A stretch of DNA of 64,000 bases from Oopsacas minuta (taxonomy: Eukaryota; Porifera; Hexactinellida; Lyssacinosida; Leucopsacidae), in the NCBI GenBank assembly GCA_024704765.1, contig JAKMXF010000343.1:496001-560000 (forward strand), written 5' to 3'. The notes under the pieces were generated by a model that saw nothing but the letters and a program-made list of their open reading frames with translations, was not told where the DNA came from and searched no databases. A program made the translations under genes and the position numbers. Of the stretch, positions 55,737 through 64,000 are shown in pieces; position 1 is the stretch's first letter, and the number at the start of each line of letters is the position of its first letter.

Positions 55737-57417
55737 TCAATCTAAAAATTTTCTCTTGTTTGACTTTCTTGAATGTTGTTTGTTAGGACAATCTCTTTTT
55801 AGGCACCAACAGTAATCTGCCATCATATGTGTGTCCTATCTTCCTTGATATCGCTGTTCCATCACTTTTATGTCTTGATGGAATCGTTCACCTTGTTCTT
55901 CACTCATATCACCTAGATTATCCGGAAATCTATCAAGATGGTCTCTCAAATAATGAATTTTAATACTCATGTTACAGCCAAGAGTATGATAGCTGTCGAC
56001 TAACTCTGTGACTAGTTCTTTGTAGTTGGATGCCTTTTTATTACCAAGGAAATTAGAAACGACATTAGAGAAAGCCTGCCACGCTCTCTTCTCTTCTCCG
56101 TTCATTGAATCTTTGAAGCTGTTGTCCCTAAGTAACTTGCGAATCTGTGGACCTTCAAATATCCCTGCCTTTTTCTTCTCTTCACTGATTTCTGGAAAAT
56201 AATTTCGGATATACTTGAAACAATATCTGTCTTTATCCAGTGTTTTGATGAATTGCTTCATTAAACCAAGCTTAATGTGGAGAGGAGGTAGAATTATTTT
56301 ATTTGTATGTACCAGAGGGTTATTAATTACATTTTTGTTCCCAACTTTCAAACATTCTCTCGGAGGCCACTTTTCCCTTATCCAATGCTGGTTCCTATCT
56401 CTACTGTCCCAATAACAAAGAAAACAGGGGTACTTAGTGAACCTAGATTGTTGTTCTAATAGAAAGTTGACCATTTTGAGATCAACACAGATGACCCAAT
56501 CATGTGCAGAGTAGTTAATAATCTCTAATATCTCTTTCACATTATTGTACTCTTTGAGTTTAACTGAATATCATAGGAATTGAACCGAATATATTTCCAT
56601 TATGGAGTAGTACACATTTCAGACTCCTTTTGGAGCTGTCAATAAACAGCCTCCAGTCACTTGGATTGTAGTTCGGAACTCCCATTGCCAGTAGAAGACC
56701 CTCAACATTTGGACAAAACACCAAACCATTCTTTTCGCAGAAATACTGTTGAAACTCTTGCTCCCTGTAACGATATAATGCTACCTTTGTTCCTTGATGG
56801 AGTAGATTCTTTTCTTTCAATCTAGATGCAAGCAACTCAAAAGATTCTTTCGAGAGGTCAAGGTCACGAATTAAATCATTCAATTCCTCTTGGTTAAAGA
56901 GAGAAGGCTCCGAGGAAGGACCTTGAAAATCAACATCATAGTCACAGTCATGATCATTGACTTCTTCCGAATTGGCACCATCTTCATCATCATAGAGTCC
57001 GAGAAACTCTGTGAATATTGGTACAGGTAGATCACTACAATGAGGGACTGGTCGAATAGCAGATTCTAAATTTGGGTAATTCAGCAGGTGTCTGTCACTC
57101 TTTTTGCAGGCCATAACATTTACCATGCAGAAATAACAATCATCAAAATAATTTTTTTATTCTCTCCAAATCATAGGAATTCCGAAAGGGAGGTGTTTCT
57201 CTTTACCCTTACTCCAAGACCTCAATAATTCTACACAAGATTTACAGACCTTATGAGGTGCCCAACTTTTGTCCTGGTCGCCCAGCTTAACTTTGAAATA
57301 CGCATGGTAAGCTCTATTCACAAATTCAGTAATATTCTGCATCTGAGGTCTCAGAGTATAGAAACCACAAATATAACAAAAAATGTCTGGAGAATTGAAA
57401 CACTTTCTTTTCGACAT
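55737..57417 (-). pseudogene. Multi-copy invertebrate family of unknown function, broken copy
   Basis: Starting at ATG 57417 the frame opens with SKRKCFNSPDIFCYICGFYT and a Cys-rich zinc-binding pattern that continues with PHKVCKSCVELLRSW and DDCYFCM. The C-terminal half carries the conserved phrases LPPLHIKLGLMKQFIK, FEGPQIRKLL, NFLGNKKASNYKEL and SEEQGERFHQDIKVMEQRYQ. I recognise this as an uncharacterised family found in many copies in arthropods and other invertebrates, probably tied to a mobile element, but I cannot name its function. Lesions are a TAA at 57157-57159 in an otherwise continuous frame, a single-base frameshift near 56565-56575, and a TAG at 55836-55838 where relatives read Gly-Arg-Trp. 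The frame then continues to a TGA at 55737. No terminal repeats were identified. Confidence 0.75.
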
Positions 57418-57439
57418 ATCAACAAAAAAGAATAACAAA

Positions 57440-58777
57440 CTAGTTAAAAACCAATAAGCAAATAAGACTATTTGAATATATATACTATGTACATAATGTT
57501 ATTGTTATAATATGTAATCATGTGATGAATTTTTGGCAAAAATCGAAATTATTCTGAAAATGTAGCTATATGGTTGAGAAGAAAAAACTGAATAGATATT
57601 CAGAATCAGCGCACCTAAATTAGTCTAAATCAGTGATCAAAATATAAACAACAGCAATATAACATTTGTTTGTAGGCATGTGTTATAAATGAATAAAATA
57701 ATATAATAGCACATATTTTGAGACTCCCGCTTTTTTGGTTAACCTCCCGCCAAAATGGTAAAGGCCTGCCGCTTTATGGTTTAGAGAGGTTGGCATCTCG
57801 GCTTAGAGAGTGACTCCTCTCAGGATGCTTAGTAATACAAAACACAAATAAACAAATTTACCAAATTTCAAAATATACATACAGACTTGCTCTAAACGAC
57901 AACACAGGGAGTTGATCTTACAAAATAATTCAATAACATATATGCCATATACTTATGTCTAAATATATCTATATTATAATACTCAAATAGTACAATTTGA
58001 CGATCATTCTATGTCAGGTGTGATTATCCTGCTTGGAGGATTGGGCCTGAACCGGATACAAGTGGCCAGGGGCCATTGTTCCAGGATCAAGGATTTTTAC
58101 CATGGAGGTGGGAATATTGCTCCCTGTGCCCCCCACGGCGAAGTCCCTGGCTAAGAGGGGCTAACCAGCTAAGCCACCAAAAATTTGTGGAATTTGACCC
58201 CTAAATTCGCGAATACAAATCCCTCAGTTATTATAGACACCTAGATATAGCTATACCGAAATCTTTATTGATTAAATATTCGGTGTATTTCACTTTTCAA
58301 AATATGTTTATTGTATTCAGGATTATGAATATCAAATATATCAAAGGGTGTACTCCGACTTCAGAAATATCAATAAATACATGGGAAATCCACAATACAT
58401 ATTTTGACTAAATTATCGAGCATTTGAATTATCAAATCTATGTTTTACGTGTTTTGACATAAATTACAACTCAGGACAACTCTATTATTAAGGGATATAT
58501 ATTAGATGACAATAGTCCAATCAATTTCAAATTACGTGGAAATGGTGCCTGGACCAGGGAAGTTATTGAATTAATTAAAATGACTACGAAGGAGGAACTA
58601 ATATAATCGAATAACAAGATACATAACTCAAACAAGAAAAATCAAGATAATCTTCACAAATCTAATATCTGCATCTATCTATCTCAGTGAAATCTAATGC
58701 ACACACTATAATCTAAGAATAATATACTTATGTTTAGTTCGTAAAGTATTTTCACATAATAATTACGATAAATATTC
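57440..58777. other. Intergenic, with a tRNA-like relic
   Basis: AT-rich spacer at the 3' end of the receptor gene. On the minus strand 58165-58176 reads TGGCTTAGCTGG, a perfect Pol III A box, within a tRNA-like 5' segment (GTGGCTTAGCTGGTTAG). No good B box follows, so it is probably a decayed tRNA-derived SINE. Confidence 0.45.
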
Positions 58778-59409
58778 TCAGGTAGAGTAGTCGTTAGGAG
58801 AAGAAACTTCCAAAGGAGGTTTTTCTAATGAAAGGTCAACTTTTTTCTCAGGCGAATATGCAAGATTTACGTTCACATCTTGGCCATAAGTTTCATTCCC
58901 TCGTGCTGGAAGATCAAAAAGCTGAGGATTAGTCTGAGACTTCACTGATTTTTTCAAAGAGTTCCTCTTCATAAAAAAGCAAACAACTACCGCAATCACT
59001 AAAATCAGCAGCAGTAGAATTATAATAATGACTACCCCCACCACTATGATGTAAATGACTGGATTAGTCGTAGGAATTATTACATTGCTGTTTGTAGATT
59101 GAGTGATGTTATTAGTTGGAGTTGCAATTGGTTCGCGGAAATGATAAGTAGTTGCTGAAACATTTTCTGTTGAGAATGGAATCTGAAATTCTACTCGAAT
59201 TGTGTAATTTACATTTCCTTGTAGATTAGTTATTTCATAATGATGAAATAGTGTTGTACCAACGAGAAATTCGTTATCTGCTAATCCCAAATATATTGAG
59301 AATATTACATCAGTATAACTAGCATTAGATTCTGATAACTCCCAAAATACGAGTACTGAACTTTCCCCAGAAGAGTCTGCTCTTAAATTAATGATACTTT
59401 GTGTAGATT
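58778..59409 (-). CDS. Receptor last exon: FN3-like domain, membrane helix, cytoplasmic tail
   Basis: After acceptor TTTTAG-like sequence at 59410, the exon encodes about 90 residues with fibronectin-III features (INLRADSSGESSVLVFWELS; NVNYTIRVEFQIP). A Thr/Asn-rich stem with N-glycosylation sites follows. The membrane helix (PVIYIIVVGVVIIIILLLL and following hydrophobics) comes next, then a basic stop-transfer MKRNSLKK. The 60-residue tail contains Tyr in NETYGQDV and LAYSPEKK, but no classical ITAM or ITIM. Confidence 0.85.
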
Positions 59410-62400
59410 CTAAATAAATAAATATTTTAGTTAATTAAGTAAATAATTGTTAAATAGAATACAGTAACCCTGATTAATCAGAAGTTACGAACAGGGCCGA
59501 ATAGAACATTTCCCAAAATACAACCTTTGGGAAATGTTTTAAAATGTCCCAAAATACTTAATTGTATCCAGGCCTTCAAAATAGGGCTTAGGTAACCTTG
59601 GCTGCCCCATTTTTCATGAAATAATTCCAGTTCTATTGGCCATGAGTCAGCATAGCCGATTACCTGTCCCACTACCCATGGGCTTCCGAAGGCTCTGATT
59701 ATATCCAAATCTACTGCGTACGTGTACTCCTAAATTCTATACTAATAGTAGTGTACAAAACCATTTCACTAATGAAAGCGGATTGCTTTTTGCAATAGAA
59801 CAATATTGTTAGGACTTTCTGACTACTCAGTGGTTGATGTGATGTGTAGTTTAAAGTGTTATTGGCAGTGGTGGAATTACTTTTATCCAATTATTTGTCG
59901 AGGAAATCCATCCGTGCACTTGTAGACGTTTTGACTCGCAGTATATTTGATATGATGCACTGTATTAAATTCTAGAACCTATAGATATCTTACCAACAGC
60001 TGTAATGTATATCTGTATAGCGAGTGTCTCTATTCCTTCCCAATTAGTAACATAGAACCTGTACAGTCCTTCGTCAGATTGCTGGAAAATATCGAAAGTG
60101 ATGAAGCTCTGTGTGTCATTATCACTGTTTGGTCTCTGCCATCTCCCTACCAGGTTTGTACTCAGAACTACATCTCAGACAGTATAGTAAAATCTGCTCT
60201 GTTAACATCAGGAGGCAGAAGAGGAAATGAGGTGATTATTTGGTTGCCCAGTTGAATTAGAGGTTGACCTAATGAGTATAATTATACAATTAGATAATAT
60301 CATACAACTGATGATTCAAATATACATACAGTGCAAACTCGTTAATACGAACATGGTTAATACGAATTTTCTGATAAAACGGACAAACATTACACAAATT
60401 AATGTACCTATAATGGATATTCAAATGGTATTACTCCGGCTAATACAAAGGCGAACAAAATTTGACAGTCCGTTGGTGTTCGTATTTACGAGGTTCCACT
60501 GAATTAGGCTAATGATCTAACTAACTTTGAACGAAGAGTGCAACACTGACCAAAATATTTCCAGATTCGATATCATAACAGTTCAGGGTGATAACGTTCA
60601 TATCTCCGATATAAGACGCCAGAGAGTAAATGTTGAGTGGATTGGCCAAAATTCCTGGTAGACCTTGAATCATCCAGTGAATATCAGTAAGTTGTACTGA
60701 GTTATCAGCTGGTGAATAGAAAAGATAGATATCTTCATTATCTATCCCAATCGTGTAAGTATAATATCTATTCGCTACAGCTTCTATGAGAAAAAATACA
60801 AAACACATATTCATACAAGATTATTCTACTTTGCTATGGAATGTCGGAGTCTACCTGTATAAAAATTTGGGGAGAATAACCCAACTGTATAGTTCTACTC
60901 GTCCCTCTACTCTCTGTAACTTCACATCTGTAGTATACAGGCTGAGTAGTGTTGACTTGTATAGTACTAATTCCTGTATTAGGATCAGTTGTAGAAGTGA
61001 GATCAGTTCTGATACCAGATAGATCTACATAACTCCACATCACTTCTGGTGTGTTCATATTCTCTGTAATACAGTAGAGAGTAGTGTCTGTTGTTAGAAT
61101 TGTATTGTCTGATAATGCAGAGTATGTTGATGCTATTACTTCTCCGAATACGTCCACTAAAGGATAACAAGCAATATATATAATATAAACGTCTCACGTA
61201 CATCAAATATTGGCAATTATTCCTTAAACAAGTCTTACAATTTGGACTACATATTCCAAATTTCTGACTATAGAATTATTCAAATTACAAAAACACTTAC
61301 ATTTAGTACCACAGAAGTAGCAAGGTTGTATGTCTGTACATGGTGTATCATTCCAAGTGTCTAAAATATTCGTAGTATGTACACATTGTTCAGGAGGTCC
61401 ACCATTGGGCTGACCAGTATCAAATCTCCTGAAATTATTGACAGTACCATCTGCCCAAGTAAATCTCCCGTTAATGTCTGTCTCCCTCAATCCTATCCAA
61501 CATTCTATTGAGCCAGTATTTATGCTAAACAACAAGTTATTCTGTTCACTTGATGATATTGTAACTAGGTCATAACCACTTGAAACACATTGTAGTCTAG
61601 AATCTTCCCAGTCGAGTGAGCCTGTAAAATAATTAATACATGTCCCATCACTTGATATAGCATCACATCCACTTGTAGGCACTACAATACAAAGAAAGCA
61701 TGTGAGTGGTAAGTATAATGGGAAATCATATAGTGTATTACAGGGCTACCGAGAGCCACATAAGGCCACAAGTTAAGTTTTATGAAGCCTCGTCATCTCT
61801 ATTACAATAGTGAGGTTCACACGTGAATTGACTAAGATAGAGGTTACTAGTGTCGCTAAAATTTTCGAAGTCATTGTCATCTCGCTACATTAATCTCTTT
61901 TGAATTCAAATACAATGGGGCCAATAGAGATAGTTGGCACATAGCAAGTATGGCTTATTTATCTGCCAAACGTACGGGGGATTTTTATTACTTTTGTTGT
62001 TCTGTACAGGGCAGGGACTAAGTAGATTTGTACATTGATTTTAGTTTAGATAAACTTACTGATTGTGTGAGCCCAATAACCTAAACTATTAAAGCATGTA
62101 CATTTTGTGTGTAAATCAAAAGTTCTTCTTCAAGCATACACGGATTTTCAGTACAGCCTATATATACTTTTAGCTTTTGTCACTTCAGAATTATTATTTG
62201 ATACACCTCAACGATATTTGAGTAAATATCGGTAAAATGATAATAATTACTATTTACAGATTAAAGATGGTATGCATAGGTTCTGCATGACATATAATGC
62301 TTGAGGCACAACTTAGTTCATGTATATATTCACGCGTATATTGATTCCCTTGAACCGGACCGCATGGAGCGAGAAGAGATCTTATGGGTGCACAGGGTTC

Positions 62401-63891
62401 TGGCGAATGCAATGGAGAAATGAGAAATCCACACAGGGATATGACACAAATGGGTTTGCACCTAGCAGGTATGCATATCATAAAAAGATATAAAATATAC
62501 GTATGAAGGTTTGTATTGATTATAGAAAAGCTTTTGAAATAATTTCAGATTGTCTGACTAGTCTGTATCTGGTAAAGAGAGAGTCAAAATTGGTGAGCAC
62601 AGCCCCGGGAAATTTTGGCTCCCCATAAGCCCTCTCGACGTTCCTGGTGTACTGTACCTTAAGTAATCTAATTACCTGTATTTGGGTCAATGTCGGGTAT
62701 TACAGCTGTATAGGTCCTATTCATCCCACCACTCTCTGTAACTTCACAGCTGTATGATCCAGGTTGAGTAGTGTAAACTTGTATAGTACTAATTCCTGTA
62801 TTAGGATCAGTTGTAGAAGTGAGATCAGTTCTGATACCAGATAGATCTACATAACTCCACATCACTTCTGGTGTGTTCATATTCTCTGTAATACAGTAGA
62901 GAGTAGTGTCTGTTGTTAGAATTGTATTGTCTGATAATGCAGAGTATGATGATGCTATTACTTCTCCGAATACGTCCACTAAAGGATAACAAGCAATATA
63001 TATAATATAAACGTCCCACGTACATCAAATATTGGCAATTATTCCTTAAACAAGTCTTACAACTTGGACTACATATTCCAAATTTCTGACTATAGAATTA
63101 TTCAAATTACAAAAACACTTACATTTAGTACCACAGAAGTAGCAAGGCAGTATGTCTGTACATGGTGTATCATTCCAAGTGTCTAAAATATTCGTAGTAT
63201 GTACACATTGTTCAGGAGGTCCACCATTGGGCTGACCAGTATCAAATCTCCTGAAATTATTGACAGTACCATCTGCCCAAGTAAATCTCCCGTTAATGTC
63301 TGTCTCCCTCAATCCTATCCAACATTCTATTGAGCCAGTATTTATGCTAAACAACAAGTTATTCTGTTCACTTGATGATATTGTAACTAGGTCATAACCA
63401 CTTGAAACACATTGTAGTCTAGAATCTTCCCAGTCGAGTGAGCCTGTGAAATAATTGATACATGTCCCATCACTTGATATAGCATCACATCCACTTGTAG
63501 GCACTACAATACAAAGAAAGCATGTGAATGCTAAGTATGAGTCTAATATAGTCCGCAAAGATTCAAAATTACGAACAATGTACTCTACCTGTAGTTGGGT
63601 CAGTGTCGGGTATTACAGCTGTATAGGTTTCATTCATCCCTCCACTCTCTGTAACTTCACAGCTGTAGTATCCAGGCTGAGTAGTGTACACTGTCATAGT
63701 ACTAACTCCTGTATTAGGATCAGTTGTAGAAGTGAGATCAGTTCTGATACCAAATAGATCTACATAACTCCACATCACTTCTGGTGTGTTCATATTCTCT
63801 GTAATACAGTAGAGAGTAGTGTCTGACGTTAGAATTGTATTGTCTGATAATGCAGAGTATGTTGATGCTATTACTTCTCCGAATACGTCCA
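58778..63891 (-). CDS. CTLD/Ig-module cell-surface receptor, 5' end beyond the window
   Basis: Eight minus-strand exons read in order: Ig (63589-63891), CTLD (63123-63503), Ig (62676-62978), CTLD (61301-61681), Ig (60881-61156), Ig-like (60526-60783), Ig-like (59994-60268) and FN3-like plus membrane plus tail (58778-59409). Every junction is in phase 1, so modules can be added or lost without breaking the frame. The protein would be a type I membrane receptor with alternating lectin and Ig domains outside the cell. Lectin-Ig receptors of this sort often serve in adhesion or recognition of self and non-self; that role is inferred. The first exon with a signal peptide lies outside the window. 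Alternatively the repeated CTLD-Ig pairs are separate tandem genes sharing this layout. One exon carries a frameshift. Confidence 0.7.
59994..60268 (-). pseudogene. Receptor Ig-like exon with a one-base deletion
   Basis: Acceptor CATTAG before 60268 and donor GTAAGATA after 59994 are intact. The exon is 275 bp, one short of the length that keeps phase 1 on both sides. The first half (SQPLIQLGNQIITSFPLLPP) and the second half (DNDTQSFITFDIFQQSDEGL) lie in different frames; the shift is near 60173-60180. Either the allele is null downstream or a base is missing in the assembly. Confidence 0.7.
60329..60501. mobile_element. 173-bp MITE in a receptor intron
   Basis: The ends CAGTGCAAACTCGTTAATAC (left) and CAGTGGAACCTCGTAAATAC (right, reversed) match the element at 51309. 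TA precedes the left end; the right flank is AA, so the duplication is imperfect. Confidence 0.7.
60526..60783 (-). CDS. Receptor exon: divergent Ig-like domain
   Basis: 258 bp, phase 1 on both sides, acceptor CTCATAG and donor GTTAGTTAG. It encodes ANRYYTYTIGIDNEDIYLFY, HWMIQGLPGIL and NVITLNCYD. A Trp and a single Cys are placed as in an Ig fold, but the paired Cys is not clear, so the Ig call is tentative. Confidence 0.6.
60881..61156 (-). CDS. Receptor Ig exon, copy A
   Basis: 276 bp, phase 1-1. It carries the Ig hallmarks TLYCITEN (first Cys), VMWSYVD (Trp) and YYRCEVTES (second Cys). Most of it is nearly identical to copies B and C, but the last 20 residues (RGTSRTIQLG) differ, which marks the edge of the duplicated segment. 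Confidence 0.8.
61301..61681 (-). CDS. Receptor C-type lectin domain exon, copy A
   Basis: 381 bp, phase 1-1, acceptor TTGTATTGTAG and donor GTAAGTG. It encodes a complete long-form CTLD: N-terminal Cys pair (SGCDAISSDGTC), WEDSRLQC, CWIGLRETD (the WIGL motif), QPNGGPPEQC and WNDTPC, then FCGTKC. The Gln-Pro-Asn and Trp-Asn-Asp tripeptides sit where calcium-dependent sugar binding occurs in this family, so carbohydrate binding is plausible. It differs from copy B by a single residue (Gln for Leu before PCYFC). Confidence 0.9.
61690..62670. other. Receptor intron between CTLD copy A and Ig copy B
   Basis: About 980 bp of AT-rich sequence without a recognised element. Its last part before the CTLD exon is also duplicated in front of copy B. 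Confidence 0.5.
62676..62978 (-). CDS. Receptor Ig exon, copy B
   Basis: 303 bp, phase 1-1, acceptor CTTTAG and donor GTAATTAG. Same domain as copy A up to SYSCEVTESGG, then MNRTYTAVIPDIDPNTG, as in copy C. The flanking intron on its 5' side is nearly identical to that of copy A. Confidence 0.85.
63123..63503 (-). CDS. Receptor C-type lectin domain exon, copy B
   Basis: 381 bp, 126 of 127 residues identical to copy A, offset exactly 1,822 bp. The open frame runs on upstream into the intron, which can mimic a signal peptide (LAFTCFLCIVV), but a good polypyrimidine tract and AG lie just before 63503, so that stretch is more likely intronic. Confidence 0.88.
63589..63891 (-). CDS. Receptor Ig exon, copy C
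   Basis: 303 bp, phase 1-1, acceptor CTTTAG and donor GTAGAGTA. Matches copy B with a few substitutions (DLFGIRTDL; TMTVYTTQPGYYSC). The sequence from 63900 to the window end repeats the intron that precedes copies A and B, so another CTLD exon should lie just beyond the window. Confidence 0.85.
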
Positions 63892-64000
63892 CTAAAGCAT
63901 AACAAGCAATATATATATAATACAAACGTCTCACGTACATCATAATTGGCGAGTATTCCGTAAACAAGTATTACATTTCGGGCTACACATTCCAAATTTC

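Noticed and set aside
63504-63558. Signal peptide for CTLD copy B (LAFTCFLCIVV)
   Set aside because: The open stretch starts with TTG and overlaps a strong polypyrimidine tract and AG that also precede copy A, so it is better read as intron.
1-64000. CRISPR array, rRNA or bacterial operon signals
   Set aside because: None seen; introns, Pol III boxes and animal gene families show that the DNA is eukaryotic.

Overview
The window is AT-rich DNA from a multicellular animal. It has spliceosomal introns with GT-AG ends, single-exon TRAF-like and NHL-repeat genes, a C-type-lectin/Ig receptor, a WD40-tailed kinesin and many cut-and-paste transposons. The mix fits an invertebrate, perhaps a sponge or another early-branching animal, but nothing here proves the lineage.

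Layout. 0.8-1.9 kb: broken NF-kB-type ankyrin fragment. 2.7-4.3 kb: TRAF-like protein. 5.0-6.3 kb: Tc1/mariner element with a frameshifted transposase. 7.2-8.1 kb: NHL-repeat gene. 9-12.5 kb: two degenerate copies of a METTL27-like methyltransferase whose intact copy lies at 20.5 kb. 13.8-18.9 kb: a hAT element split by a second transposon. 21.5-23.8 kb: palindrome-rich repeat and a 26-copy satellite. 24.5-27 kb: a GTPase of the AIG1/GIMAP type fused to a coiled coil and a Hint (hedgehog/intein) domain. 27.2-28.5 kb: an apparently intact DD37E Tc1-type transposon. 29.4-55.0 kb (minus strand): one 35-exon KIF21-like kinesin of 2,689 codons, rebuilt here with every splice phase consistent. It carries an NHL gene and many small transposons in its introns. 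55.7-57.4 kb: broken copy of a widespread invertebrate family. 58.8-64 kb (minus strand): a receptor gene of alternating CTLD and Ig exons, an FN3-like domain, a membrane segment and a cytoplasmic tail; it runs off the window edge.

The most striking item is the transposon at 14444-17738. It encodes a RAG1/Transib-superfamily DDE transposase that keeps all three catalytic acidic residues and the zinc-site residues. Both ends begin with CACAGTG, the consensus heptamer of vertebrate V(D)J recombination signals, and it is flanked by a 5-bp duplication (TAAAT). Removing it with one duplication rejoins the interrupted hAT transposase exactly in frame, which fixes the boundaries. Each heptamer is followed by the same 9-mer, at spacings of 10 and 19 bp. 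The gene copy is decayed (two frameshifts, two nonsense codons) and contains a 64-bp intron.

Several reading frames are broken by single-base indels, some in A-runs. Some may be assembly errors rather than true pseudogene lesions. All functional statements are inferred from sequence read by eye.
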